This document shows, one piece after another, positions 18,588 through 27,504 of a stretch of 64,000 bases of DNA. The DNA is taken from the NCBI RefSeq assembly GCF_002026305.1, contig NZ_MVAB01000001.1, positions 496,001 to 560,000 on the forward strand. The letters run 5' to 3'. Position 1 is the first letter of the stretch. Each line of letters starts with the position of its first letter. This stretch comes from Vagococcus martis (GTDB lineage Bacteria > Bacillota > Bacilli > Lactobacillales > Vagococcaceae). The notes beneath the pieces were generated by a model. It was not told the DNA's origin and did not search any database. It worked only from the letters and a program-made list of their open reading frames with translations. The translations under genes were made by a program, and so were the position numbers.

Positions 18588-18616
18588 ACTATAAACCCAT
18601 CGTCTACAATTGTCAA
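18588..18616 (-). promoter_or_regulatory. copYA promoter with CopY box
   Basis: On the minus strand TTGACA (18616-18611) and TATAGT (18593-18588) are 17 bases apart. GACAATTGTA (18614-18605), a one-mismatch version of the cop box TACAnnTGTA, begins inside the -35. Only one clear box is present, where E. hirae has two. Confidence 0.75.
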
Positions 18617-18661
18617 CGATAAAGAAATAAAAAAAGAAATAGCTACTAACTATTCCTTTAA

Positions 18662-20428
18662 TCACTTTTCTTCGTATTTAGATTTTAACACGTCTAAATT
18701 AATTTTCACAATCACCGTGGTTCCTTCACCCAACTCACTAACAAGTTTCACACGGCCACCTAAAATAGTAGCATAGTGTTGCACTAGAGATAACCCTAAA
18801 CCAGAGCCACCGCTATTACGTTGTCTTGAATGACTAACACGATAAAATCTTTCAAAAATGCGTTTTTGATCTTTTTCAGAAATACCTATTCCTGTGTCTT
18901 CAACTTTTAAAATTAATTCATTATTCGTTTGTGTTAAATAAACAAATATTTTACTATTATCCTCAGAATACTCAATCGCATTTTCTAATAAATTCTTGAT
19001 AATAATTTGAAATGAATCATTTGGTATAACTAAATCATCTGAAACATTACCATCAAAAATCACTGTGATATTTTTATCATAGGCTTTGAATCGGTAACGA
19101 TCTATTTCATCTTCTACAACAAGTTTAGGATGAACGACAAATGAGTCCATAATATAAATATCTTTTTCTGTTTTCAACAACATCATAATGGTTTGAATTA
19201 AACTCATTAATCGCTGCGCTTCACGTTCAATGATTGTTAAAAACTCTTTGCTTGCTTCAGGATCATCTTTAGCACCAGCTAGCAGTGTTTCAGAAAAACC
19301 AATGATAGATGTCGTTGGTGTTTTTAATTCATGAGAAATATTACTAATAAAATCTTCATGGACCCGCTCAACTTGTCTTACTTCCGTGACATCATAAATA
19401 ATTCCAACGTACTCATTATTTTCGATCGATAATTGTCGAATAACTATCCTTAAGTCTTGTGTCAGTGGTTTTTCAATACGAATTTCTCCTTGAACGGGCT
19501 CTCCAGTTTCATATGCTTGTAGAATCAATTCATTCAAGGTCGGTTCATTAAACCATTTATCATATGGAGAAATGGTCCATTTTTTATGAAACATCTCTTC
19601 AATCACTCGATTAGCAAGAGTCAATTCTAAACTGTCATTTAAAATAAAAATACCGATGTCTAAGTTTTCAAATAAAAAATGTAGTGTCTCTTCATTTTTT
19701 AACTGCTTATAATACAGTAAATTCGTTTCTTCCATTAATTCATACACCGTTTGATAGAGTTCACGCCATTCTCCTGGCGCGTCTATAACCTTTTGTTTTT
19801 TCTCTGGATTCTGAATCGCTTGCCTTAAAATGGGTAGCATAAATTGAATTGGTTTGTTCGTTTGACGACGAATGTAATACCCCATAATAAGAATGGCAAC
19901 AAACAACAGAATCATAATAGAAATAACAATTCGTTGGAAATTTTCAACATATTGAGAAATCCCCTGATATGTTTCAGATAATCTCACAATTCCGATTAAT
20001 TTATTATCCTTCTCAATTCGTCTAGATACATAAATTAATTTTTCATTAACTGTATCACTATTTCGAATAGCAACAGCTTCCGATTTCCCTTCTTCGAGTA
20101 ATTCTTTTATTTCTGGACGATTCTTTCTTGTTGTTTTTACCAAATTATTTTTTGAAGAATCATACAAAATATCGCCATGCTCATCCATAATCGTTAATCG
20201 TTCATGCTTTCCAACACTTTTTTCTAATCTCACTTCATCGATAATTATCCTTGTACCATCTGATATGAATGGTTCTAGCATTTGTATTTCTCTAGATAAT
20301 TGCTTAGTTTGTTGCTCAATCACGTCCTTTTTAAAAAAGTAGGTGGTATAATAACCACCTACTAAAACGAGTATAATTGTTACAACGATAATCCAAACTG
20401 GCTTAATCACTTTTTGTAATTGTTTCAT
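18662..20428 (-). CDS. phoR: Phosphate-type sensor histidine kinase PhoR
   Basis: A 588-residue membrane kinase: a TM helix at about 12-30, an extracellular sensor of ~130 residues, a second TM near 165-185, a linker, a PAS-like domain (about 245-350), the HisKA box SNISHELKTPTTSIIGF with the phospho-accepting His, and HATPase motifs NLLENAIEYS, DTGIGISEKD and GGSGLGLSLV. Its ATG shares a base with the phoP stop (TAATG). The extracellular, PAS and kinase order is that of PhoR/WalK-type enzymes; the adjacent pstS supports the phosphate role. Confidence 0.85.
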   Translation of the reverse strand: MKQLQKVIKPVWIIVVTIILVLVGGYYTTYFFKKDVIEQQTKQLSREIQMLEPFISDGTRIIIDEVRLEKSVGKHERLTIMDEHGDILYDSSKNNLVKTTRKNRPEIKELLEEGKSEAVAIRNSDTVNEKLIYVSRRIEKDNKLIGIVRLSETYQGISQYVENFQRIVISIMILLFVAILIMGYYIRRQTNKPIQFMLPILRQAIQNPEKKQKVIDAPGEWRELYQTVYELMEETNLLYYKQLKNEETLHFLFENLDIGIFILNDSLELTLANRVIEEMFHKKWTISPYDKWFNEPTLNELILQAYETGEPVQGEIRIEKPLTQDLRIVIRQLSIENNEYVGIIYDVTEVRQVERVHEDFISNISHELKTPTTSIIGFSETLLAGAKDDPEASKEFLTIIEREAQRLMSLIQTIMMLLKTEKDIYIMDSFVVHPKLVVEDEIDRYRFKAYDKNITVIFDGNVSDDLVIPNDSFQIIIKNLLENAIEYSEDNSKIFVYLTQTNNELILKVEDTGIGISEKDQKRIFERFYRVSHSRQRNSGGSGLGLSLVQHYATILGGRVKLVSELGEGTTVIVKINLDVLKSKYEEK

Positions 20429-21135
20429 TATTCTGGCTCCTGGAATTTATACCCAAATCCTCTCACTGTCTTAATATATTTAGGACTTTTCGCATCATCC
20501 TCTATTTTTTCTCGTAAGTGACTAACATGAATATCAACTGTTCTTGATAGATGATACATATCGTCTTTCCAAATGGATAACATCAACTCGTCTCTGCCAA
20601 TAATTCGATTTTGACGTTCCATAAAATAGATCAACAATTCAAACTCTTTTTTAGTCAGATTAACTTCAATATTTCGTTTTAAGACTTTATAATCTCTCGG
20701 ATAAGCGATTAATTCTCCTATAATTAGTTGATTATTATCAAGACTAGATGTTTCTAGATCATCAGACTTATTTTCTAAACGCCTTTCTACAGCACGGAGT
20801 CTGGCAATCAACTCTCTTGGACTAAACGGCTTTGTTATATAGTCATCTGCACCTATTTCAAGTCCAATAATCTTATCGATTGTTTCATCTTTTGCCGTTA
20901 ACATAATAATCGGTGTACTTATTTTTTCTTTTCGTAATTTTTTTGTCACATCAAATCCATTAATTTTAGGTAACATCAGATCTAATATAATAAAACTATA
21001 CTTATTTGACATGGCATAATCTATTGCTGCTTCACCATCGTGAACAACATCAACTTCAAAGTTTTCTTTTTCTAAATTATACTTTAATAGTGTTGTAATT
21101 GATTGTTCATCATCAACTACTAAAATTCGTTTCAT
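20428..21135 (-). CDS. phoP: Response regulator PhoP
   Basis: An OmpR-family regulator of 235 residues: receiver domain (residues 1-~120) with acidic pocket near residues 8-9 (VVDDEQ), phospho-acceptor Asp in FIILDLMLPKING, conserved Thr in MLTAKD and Lys in ITKPFSPREL, then a winged-helix domain (about 135-232, ending VRGFGYKFQEP). Located between pstS and phoR. An extended -10 (TGGTATAAT, 21185-21177) provides its own promoter. Confidence 0.88.
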   Translation of the reverse strand: MKRILVVDDEQSITTLLKYNLEKENFEVDVVHDGEAAIDYAMSNKYSFIILDLMLPKINGFDVTKKLRKEKISTPIIMLTAKDETIDKIIGLEIGADDYITKPFSPRELIARLRAVERRLENKSDDLETSSLDNNQLIIGELIAYPRDYKVLKRNIEVNLTKKEFELLIYFMERQNRIIGRDELMLSIWKDDMYHLSRTVDIHVSHLREKIEDDAKSPKYIKTVRGFGYKFQEPE

Positions 21136-21176
21136 TCCTTGTATACGTCCCTTCCTTATCCTATTTAATTTGTTCC

Positions 21177-21185
21177 ATTATACCA
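21177..21185 (-). promoter_or_regulatory. Extended -10 promoter for phoPR
   Basis: TGGTATAAT reads on the minus strand about 42 bases before the phoP ATG. No convincing -35 is 17 bases upstream, as is usual for TGn-extended promoters. No terminator is visible after pstS, so read-through is also possible. Confidence 0.55.
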
Positions 21186-21245
21186 TAAGTTAATATAAAT
21201 AGAGGGAATTAGGAGGATACGGAAGGAAGATGACTCATAATTCAG

Positions 21246-22145
21246 TTATTTAATATTTCCATCCAAATCACGTTCTACCTTCATATCTGATATAGCAATA
21301 TAACCTAATTCATTAACCACATTTTTTTGTACATCTTCTGATTTCATGTAATCAAGGAAAGCTAATACATCTTTACTTGCATCTTTTTGTGTATACATAT
21401 GCTCATAAGCCCAAATTTTCCATGAATTGTCTAAAACTTTTTCATCTTTAGGTTCAACGTCATCAATTGAAAGTCCTAAAATACTGTCATCAATATAAGA
21501 AAACGCTAAATAGCTAATCGCTCCTGGTGTTTCAGAAACGATTTTTCTAACTGTACCTGAAGAGTCTTGTTCTTGTCCCTTAGCTGCTTCAGCGCCACCA
21601 ATCCCCCACTTTTCAAAAGTTGCACGAGTACCACTTCCAGCTGCACGATTGATTAATTCAATCTTTTGATCTTTTCCACCAACTTCTTTCCAATTAGTCA
21701 CTTTACCAGTAAAGATATCTTTTAATTGTTCTGATGTAATATTTTTAACACCGACGTCTTTATTAACCACTGGTGCAACACCAACTACTGCAATTTTGTG
21801 ATCTTCAATTTTAGAAGCATCGATTCCATCTTTTTCTTCTGCATAGACATCTGAGTTACCAATGTCTACCGCACCTGTTGATACTTGAGTTAAGCCAGTA
21901 CCACTGCCCCCACCTTGAACAGTGATTGTATAATTTGGATTATCAGTCATATAGATTTCAGCTACTTTTTCTACTAATGGTTGTAAAGCTGTTGATCCAA
22001 CTGATGTAATGTCAACTTTTTTTGATGAGGATGATTTATCAGAACTATTTCCAGATGAACTGCTATCAGCGTTATTCCCACTGCCGCATCCCACTAATGT
22101 AAATAAAGCCCCTACTGTAATGACTGATAATAATTTTTTCTTCAT
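21246..22145 (-). CDS. pstS: Phosphate-binding lipoprotein PstS
   Basis: A 299-residue phosphate-binding protein. It has a lipoprotein signal with lipobox LVGCG (Cys20), a Ser/Asn/Lys-rich tether, then the PBP fold with phosphate-contacting motifs VGSTALQPL, GGGSGTGLTQV and NRAAGSGTRATFEK. It captures inorganic phosphate for an ABC importer, but no pstC/pstA/pstB genes are adjacent; they must be elsewhere or the protein may serve in sensing with PhoPR. Pho-type boxes lie upstream. Confidence 0.92.
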   Translation of the reverse strand: MKKKLLSVITVGALFTLVGCGSGNNADSSSSGNSSDKSSSSKKVDITSVGSTALQPLVEKVAEIYMTDNPNYTITVQGGGSGTGLTQVSTGAVDIGNSDVYAEEKDGIDASKIEDHKIAVVGVAPVVNKDVGVKNITSEQLKDIFTGKVTNWKEVGGKDQKIELINRAAGSGTRATFEKWGIGGAEAAKGQEQDSSGTVRKIVSETPGAISYLAFSYIDDSILGLSIDDVEPKDEKVLDNSWKIWAYEHMYTQKDASKDVLAFLDYMKSEDVQKNVVNELGYIAISDMKVERDLDGNIK

Positions 22146-22356
22146 TTTTTCAAAACTCCTTAAAAGTTATTTGTTTGTATTATTTGTACAAACAGAGTGT
22201 AACAATCTTTTGTAAAGTTTATAGTCTTGAAATTGTAAAATAAAGGTAAACTAATTGAAAATGACTAAAAATTTCAATTTTCTTTAAAAGAACGTAAAGT
22301 TTATAACAATATTTACGTCAATCTAAACAATTATGACAAAAAAAAAGAAAGCAATT
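22146..22356 (-). promoter_or_regulatory. pstS upstream region with Pho-type direct repeats
   Basis: On the minus strand TTTACC (22250-22245) and TTTACA (22239-22234) are separated by five bases, the 11-bp periodicity of Firmicute PhoP boxes. Another TTTACA lies at 22216-22211. A 12-bp string TATAAACTTTAC occurs twice on the minus strand (22305-22294 and 22223-22212). This fits PhoP control of pstS. Confidence 0.6.
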
Positions 22357-22369
22357 TTACTTGCTCTCT
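22338..22369 (-). terminator. Terminator overlapping the end of clpX
   Basis: AGCAA (minus 22365-22361) pairs with TTGCT (22354-22350) across a short loop, followed by a U-rich tract; the clpX stop codon is in the loop. Confidence 0.6.
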
Positions 22370-23622
22370 TTTTTTGAAGCTTTTAATTTTAACTCAGGTT
22401 CTAAATCACTTTCAACAGCTTCTTTAGTGATAATGACTTTCTCAACATCTTCACGAGTTGGAATTTCATACATAATACCCATCATCACATGCTCAATGAT
22501 TGAACGAAGCCCACGAGCTCCAGTATCACGTTCAATTGCCTGATTTGCAATTGCTTCTAACGCCCCTGGTGTAAATTCTAATTCAACATCATCTAATGAT
22601 AATAATTTTTTATATTGTTTTACTAATGCGTTTTTAGGTTCAGTTAAAATTCTAACTAAATCTTCACGTGTTAATTTTTCAAGAGATGCTGTGACAGGTA
22701 ATCGACCAATAAATTCAGGAATCAAACCAAATTTTAGTAAATCTTCTGGAATGATTTGTGACATAATACTTTTTTCTTCATCTCGTTTGTTTTTATTAGT
22801 TGAACCAAAGCCAATCACTTTCTCACCTAAGCGTTCTTTTACAATCGTTTCGATGCCATCAAATGCTCCACCAACGATAAATAAAATTTCAGACGTATCA
22901 ATCTGAATTAATTCTTGTTGAGGATGTTTACGTCCTCCTTGAGGTGGTACACTAGCAACGGTTCCTTCTAATATTTTAAGTAAAGCTTGCTGTACCCCTT
23001 CACCAGAAACATCACGTGTAATGGATACATTTTCACTTTTTCTTGCAATTTTATCAATCTCATCAATGTAGATAATTCCGCGTTGTGCTTTTTCAACATT
23101 AAAGTCAGCTGCTTGCAATAGTTTTAAAAGAATGTTTTCAACATCTTCCCCAACATATCCAGCTTCAGTTAAACTAGTTGCATCTGCAATAGCAAATGGT
23201 ACATTTAAGGTTTTAGCAAGCGTTTGTGCTAAAAATGTTTTCCCAGATCCAGTTGGTCCAATCAAACAAATATTACTTTTTTGAAGTTCTACTTCATCAA
23301 CTTCTTCATTATCTTCATCGATTGCCATTTGTTGCACTCGCTTGTAGTGGTTGTATACAGCAACTGATAGTACAATTTTTGCTCTTTCTTGGCCCACAAC
23401 ATACTCATTTAACACATCTAATATTTCTTTTGGTTTTAAAACATTGATTAAATCAGAGACTATCTCATCTTGCATCTCTTCATCAATAATTTCTTTACAT
23501 AAGTCAATACACTCGTTACATATATATACTCCAGGTCCTGCGACTAATTTTTTCACTTCATCTTGAGATTTTCCGCAAAACGAACAGCGTACTTCGTTAT
23601 TTTCACCTGTATTGTCGTACAT
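22357..23622 (-). CDS. clpX: ClpX, ATPase subunit of the ClpXP protease
   Basis: A 421-residue AAA+ unfoldase. The N-terminal zinc-binding domain uses Cys13, Cys16, Cys35 and Cys38 ([17 protein letters not shown]). Walker A is GPTGSGKT, Walker [12 protein letters not shown], the pore loop GYVGED and the ClpP-docking loop contains IGF (KVIGFGS). Sensor 2 is GARGLRS. Canonical length. It follows the trigger factor gene, the usual arrangement in Firmicutes, but a hairpin between them suggests separate expression. Confidence 0.97.
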   Translation of the reverse strand: MYDNTGENNEVRCSFCGKSQDEVKKLVAGPGVYICNECIDLCKEIIDEEMQDEIVSDLINVLKPKEILDVLNEYVVGQERAKIVLSVAVYNHYKRVQQMAIDEDNEEVDEVELQKSNICLIGPTGSGKTFLAQTLAKTLNVPFAIADATSLTEAGYVGEDVENILLKLLQAADFNVEKAQRGIIYIDEIDKIARKSENVSITRDVSGEGVQQALLKILEGTVASVPPQGGRKHPQQELIQIDTSEILFIVGGAFDGIETIVKERLGEKVIGFGSTNKNKRDEEKSIMSQIIPEDLLKFGLIPEFIGRLPVTASLEKLTREDLVRILTEPKNALVKQYKKLLSLDDVELEFTPGALEAIANQAIERDTGARGLRSIIEHVMMGIMYEIPTREDVEKVIITKEAVESDLEPELKLKASKKESK

Positions 23623-23636
23623 GTTTTCCCTCCTAA

Positions 23637-23662
23637 TTGAAAAAAGACCTCATCTAAGGTCT
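23637..23662 (-). promoter_or_regulatory. Terminator-like hairpin in the clpX leader
   Basis: On the minus strand AGACCT (23662-23657) pairs with AGGTCT (23650-23645) and is followed by a run of five to six Ts, only about 15 bases before the clpX ATG and just before its AGGAGGG site. Structurally this is an intrinsic terminator placed inside the leader, so it could attenuate clpX transcription. Confidence 0.5.
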
Positions 23663-23735
23663 ATTTAACCAAAAGTCTCATCATCTTGTTTATAATAACA
23701 TACTCTACTAGACAATGCATTAAAAAAGAAAAAAC

Positions 23736-23764
23736 AAAGACAAGGCACATACACCTTGTCTTTT
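23736..23764 (-). terminator. Terminator after tig
   Basis: AAAGACAAGG and CCTTGTCTTT form a 10-bp stem with an eight-base loop, followed on the minus strand by a T-rich tract. Confidence 0.85.
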
Positions 23765-23773
23765 GGGTCTTTC

Positions 23774-25057
23774 CTAAGCTTCTTCTTTTACTGTTTTGAT
23801 GATAGCATCAACAGCACGTTTCATCTTAATATCATGAGTTAACATTTCATCTGATAAAGCATTTCTTACAGCTGAAGCTTCCATGTTGTATTGAGATGCT
23901 AAATCATCAATCTCAGCTTGAATATCTTCGTCAGTTACGTCAAATTTTTCAGCTTCAACGATTGCTTCAATCACTAAGTTAGTTTTAACACGTGTTTCAG
24001 CTTCACCTTCAAATTGTTTATGCAAGTCTGCTTCAGTTGTTCCACTGATTTGGTAATATAATTCAGGTGAAATTCCTTGGTTTTGCATGTTTGATAAGAA
24101 TTCATTCATACCACGGTGAACTTCATCATGAACCATCACTTCTGGTAATTCAACGATTTCAGCATTTTCAACTGCTTGAGAAATTGCAGCTTCTTCGATT
24201 GCTGCTTCAGCTGCAGCTTCTTTAGATGCCACTAATTCAGCTTTGATTTTTTCTTTTAATTCTGCTAATGTTTCAACTTCGTCATCAACATCTTTAGCAA
24301 ATTCATCATCTAATTCTGGCAATTCTTTTGCTTTTACTTCATGAACTGTTACTTTGAATACAGCTTCTTGTCCAGCTAAATCTTCAGCTTGGTATTCTTC
24401 TGGGAAAGTGACGTTAACTTCCACGTCATCTCCAGCTTTAGTTCCAACTAATTGTTCTTCAAAACCTGGAATGAATGAGTTAGATCCTAATTCTAATGAA
24501 TAGTTCTCACCTTTTCCACCTTCAAATGCTACATCATCTTTGAATCCTTCAAAGTCAATAACCACTGTGTCGCCATTTTCAGCAGCAGCTTCTTTAATCA
24601 CTAATTCTGCTTGTGATTGTTGTTTTTGAGCTAAGTTTTCTTCAACTTCTTCATCAGTTACTGAACGGTCTTGTTTAGGAACTGTTAAGTTTTTATAGTC
24701 ACCTAATTTAACTTCAGGTTTCACAACAACTTCTGCTGTGATAACCCATGGTTGACCTTTTTCCATTGATTCAACATTGATTTTTGGTTGAGCAACTGGC
24801 TCAATTCCAGCTTCTTCAATTGCTGCTTCATAAAGTTCAGGTAAAACAAAGTTTAATGCATCTTCATAAAGTGCTTCTTCACCATACATTTGGTTAAACA
24901 TTTGGCGAGGTACTTTCCCTTTACGGAATCCTGGCACGTTTAAATCTTTCTTCACACGATCAAACGCTGCTTTTAACCCTTTTTCAATATGTTCTGTAGA
25001 AACCTCAAACGTTAAAACGCCATCGTTTGTTCCTTTTTTTTCCCATTTTGTAGACAT
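23774..25057 (-). CDS. tig: Trigger factor
   Basis: The ribosome-associated chaperone and prolyl isomerase, 427 residues. The ribosome-binding signature [11 protein letters not shown] is near residue 44, the FKBP-type isomerase domain covers about 150-245 ([11 protein letters not shown] ... [15 protein letters not shown]), and the long helical C-terminal chaperone arms follow. The start is the ATG at 25057, directly after GGAGGT; a TTG five codons upstream is part of that ribosome site. It lies upstream of clpX, as in most low-GC Gram-positives. Confidence 0.97.
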   Translation of the reverse strand: MSTKWEKKGTNDGVLTFEVSTEHIEKGLKAAFDRVKKDLNVPGFRKGKVPRQMFNQMYGEEALYEDALNFVLPELYEAAIEEAGIEPVAQPKINVESMEKGQPWVITAEVVVKPEVKLGDYKNLTVPKQDRSVTDEEVEENLAQKQQSQAELVIKEAAAENGDTVVIDFEGFKDDVAFEGGKGENYSLELGSNSFIPGFEEQLVGTKAGDDVEVNVTFPEEYQAEDLAGQEAVFKVTVHEVKAKELPELDDEFAKDVDDEVETLAELKEKIKAELVASKEAAAEAAIEEAAISQAVENAEIVELPEVMVHDEVHRGMNEFLSNMQNQGISPELYYQISGTTEADLHKQFEGEAETRVKTNLVIEAIVEAEKFDVTDEDIQAEIDDLASQYNMEASAVRNALSDEMLTHDIKMKRAVDAIIKTVKEEA

Positions 25058-25165
25058 ATAATGTACCTCCAAGTTATCTATTCGTTAATAGTTTTTACAC
25101 TATTTCATACCATACAATCTTACACTAAAGACCTTTAATTGTAAACATTTTTCACTAACAACTCA

Positions 25166-26116
25166 CTATTTTGTCATCGTATTCATCATGATAGTATCTA
25201 AGTGTTGAATGCTAGATAGAATATTCATAGCTCGTTCTTCTACTCTGTTATCTAACGATAAATCAAAACCGAAATAGATTAAATAAGCTTGTATCCAATC
25301 ATCTACGTTGACAATACACCGTTCTAAACATGGATACATCATACCTAAGTGAGCTTTTAAAACACCCAATACCATTTGCTCTTGGCTCGGATAGTTATCT
25401 TCCATATAGTGAGATAACTTTTGATACAAAGGATGCGTCAAAATTGTAGTCATCAACCTATCCGTATCATCTAGATTAACCGTCACTAACTGATTAAATA
25501 CCGTAAGTACTTCGACTGTTGATTTCTCTTTTAATTGAACAAGTTCATCAATAAACTGATTCCTAATAAAAATAGAAACCTGGTCATCACACAAAATACG
25601 TTTAGTGACTATTTCGATAAAATCTACTTTTGTTAAGTAATCAAATTCTTTTGCCAACTTAATTTGTTGAACCATCTCTTCATTAACCAAGTTTTGACAA
25701 CGAGAAATATGATGTCGATACTCGTTATTATCCACCATTGTCCAATAGTCTTGTGTTTTAGCTAGTGTGTCTTTAAATGCTTCTTTTAATTGATGACTCG
25801 CATCTAGTTGAACGAACCATTTTTCAACCTGCAAAAATAAGCGTTTCTTTAACAAACTATCCAAATAGATTGGTTGAAGCCTTTCGTGGTTTCGATAGTC
25901 TTGTTCAAACTCTTTGGCATAATCTAATGCTTCATCAATCTGACCTAGTTTTAATGATATTTTTACAAGATAAGTATTTACTTCTAGTGTTAACTCTTCT
26001 TGATAATACTCTTTAAAACACTCTAAAGATTTTAAATAGTCCTGTTGGTCATAATATTTTTTTCCTAAATACAAAAGACGTTCGAATTCGTTAGGAAATT
26101 CAATTGTATCACCCAT
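25166..26116 (-). CDS. TPR-like helical protein of unknown function
   Basis: A soluble 316-residue protein, wholly helical by composition. The first ~110 residues show at least two degenerate tetratricopeptide units (KKYYDQQDYLKSLECFKEYY, LGQIDEALDYAKEFEQDY). The remainder (about 120-316) has no motif I recognise. No signal peptide or membrane segment. Its position between ykuJ and tig is one seen for TPR-type proteins in enterococci. Likely a scaffold or adaptor; the partner is unknown. Confidence 0.6.
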   Translation of the reverse strand: MGDTIEFPNEFERLLYLGKKYYDQQDYLKSLECFKEYYQEELTLEVNTYLVKISLKLGQIDEALDYAKEFEQDYRNHERLQPIYLDSLLKKRLFLQVEKWFVQLDASHQLKEAFKDTLAKTQDYWTMVDNNEYRHHISRCQNLVNEEMVQQIKLAKEFDYLTKVDFIEIVTKRILCDDQVSIFIRNQFIDELVQLKEKSTVEVLTVFNQLVTVNLDDTDRLMTTILTHPLYQKLSHYMEDNYPSQEQMVLGVLKAHLGMMYPCLERCIVNVDDWIQAYLIYFGFDLSLDNRVEERAMNILSSIQHLDTIMMNTMTK

Positions 26117-26149
26117 CTTATCTAACCTCCTTTTTTATTCTAAATAATC

Positions 26150-26187
26150 ATAAAAAAAAAGTGCAACACATACGTGCACACTTTTTA
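26150..26187 (-). terminator. Terminator after the ykuJ-like gene
   Basis: AAAAGTGTGCAC and GTTGCACTTTT pair on the minus strand and are followed by a long T run. Confidence 0.8.
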
Positions 26188-26191
26188 ATCG

Positions 26192-26425
26192 TTAGTCTTG
26201 TAATAATTCAAAAATTTCTAAAGTGACTAAATCAATGTCATCAAATTGATAGACTTCTTGAGAACCTGCTTCTGTTAATTCAAACATCTCACTATTCCCA
26301 TCAAACGTCACGATGCATCGCTCTTGTCCTTCTCTTTCAAACCGACGAACTTGTACCTCATTGTCGCTAGATTCCACCATTGCATTCAATCGTTTAATAA
26401 TTGCTGCTAACTGTGAACTTTTCAT
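26192..26425 (-). CDS. ykuJ: YkuJ/DUF1797 family small protein
   Basis: A 77-residue cytosolic protein: MKSSQLAAIIKRLNAMVES opening, then VQVRRFEREG and a C-terminal FDDIDLVTLEIFELLQD. This matches my memory of the conserved Firmicute YkuJ family (DUF1797) in length and in the QVRRFE and YQFDxIDL features. Function unknown. A GGAGG-like site precedes the ATG and it has its own terminator. Confidence 0.75.
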   Translation of the reverse strand: MKSSQLAAIIKRLNAMVESSDNEVQVRRFEREGQERCIVTFDGNSEMFELTEAGSQEVYQFDDIDLVTLEIFELLQD

Positions 26426-26514
26426 AGAGCTAGCCTCCTTCGCATTTCTTCTGTTTTATTGTAACAGAAACATACCTAACATGCATTGAAAAAATGCCTC
26501 ATTTTATAACTTTT

Positions 26515-27381
26515 TTAAATATCCCACCAAAGTTTAATCAACGCTTGTGTTCCATCGTTTTCAAAACCTTGGTCAACCAATGCCTGATAAAGGTTTCTAG
26601 CTTCTTTTGTCGCAGGTAATTCAATTGACATTTTCTCAGCTTCTTCTAATGCAATATTTAAATCTTTTAAAAAGTGTTTCGCAAAAAATCCTGGCGTAAA
26701 ATCTTCTTTTAAAATTCTTGGTGCATAGTTTGCTAAAGACCAGTTAGCTGCACTTCCCCCACCAACTGTATCCAATACTTTTTCTAGGTCTAATCCTGCT
26801 GCCTTAGCATAAACCAATAATTCTGTCATACCTGTCATAGTCCCTGCAATCATGATTTGGTTTGCCATTTTAGTATGTTGACCACTTCCAGCTTTACCTT
26901 GTAAATTTGCTTTACTACTGAAAACATTCAGTATCGACTCAACTTTGTCATAAACTTCTTTCTTACCACCAACCATAGTAGTTAGAGTACCGTTTTTAGC
27001 TCCTAAGTCCCCTCCTGATACTGGCGCATCCAAACTTTCAGCTCCAAGTTCCAACGCAGTTTCTTCAATTTTTTTAGCTAAAGATGGTGTACTAGTCGTC
27101 ATATCTATTACAATTTTTCCATCTACTTTTCCTGAGAACACACCATTTTCTCCATAATAAATCTCTTCAACATCTTTTGGATAACCAACCATTGAAAAAA
27201 TAACGTCACTTTTATCTGTCACGTCTTTTGGTGTATCTTGCCAGATAGCACCTTCTTTAACCAATTCATCTGTTTTTGATTTTGTACGATTGTATACGTT
27301 GACTGAACAGCCTGCTTTTAGTAAATGCTTAACGATTGATGCTCCCATGACACCTGTTCCGATAAATCCGATTGTTTCCAT
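26515..27381 (-). CDS. NAD(P)-dependent beta-hydroxyacid dehydrogenase
   Basis: A 288-residue enzyme of the 3-hydroxyisobutyrate dehydrogenase family: Rossmann motif GFIGTGVMGASI at the N-terminus, NRTKSK for cofactor choice (Arg suggests NADPH), substrate motif DAPVSGGDLGAKNG and the catalytic Lys in GSGQHTKMANQ. I start at the ATG at 27381, preceded by GGGGTGA, which puts the Rossmann motif at residue 4 as usual; the longer frame upstream would add 35 unrelated residues. Substrate unknown; 3-hydroxyisobutyrate, tartronate semialdehyde and succinic semialdehyde are all possible. Confidence 0.85.
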   Translation of the reverse strand: METIGFIGTGVMGASIVKHLLKAGCSVNVYNRTKSKTDELVKEGAIWQDTPKDVTDKSDVIFSMVGYPKDVEEIYYGENGVFSGKVDGKIVIDMTTSTPSLAKKIEETALELGAESLDAPVSGGDLGAKNGTLTTMVGGKKEVYDKVESILNVFSSKANLQGKAGSGQHTKMANQIMIAGTMTGMTELLVYAKAAGLDLEKVLDTVGGGSAANWSLANYAPRILKEDFTPGFFAKHFLKDLNIALEEAEKMSIELPATKEARNLYQALVDQGFENDGTQALIKLWWDI

Positions 27382-27471
27382 ATCTTCACCCCATCTAATA
27401 AGTTTGTCTCTCTCCATTATAAGAAAACTAACGTATTTAATAAAGCCATATCGCTTGTTTTTTACGGAATA

Positions 27472-27504
27472 TAAAAAAACATCCAAGTTGTCACTCGGAT
27501 GTTT
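27472..27504 (-). terminator. Terminator of the glycolipid operon
   Basis: AAACATCC and GGATGTTT (27504-27497 and 27484-27477 on the minus strand) form a stem across the stop codon of the last gene, followed by a T run. Confidence 0.75.

Noticed and set aside
18575-18600. A second CopY box around AGTACACT
   Set aside because: It is only a short palindrome and does not fit TACAnnTGTA.
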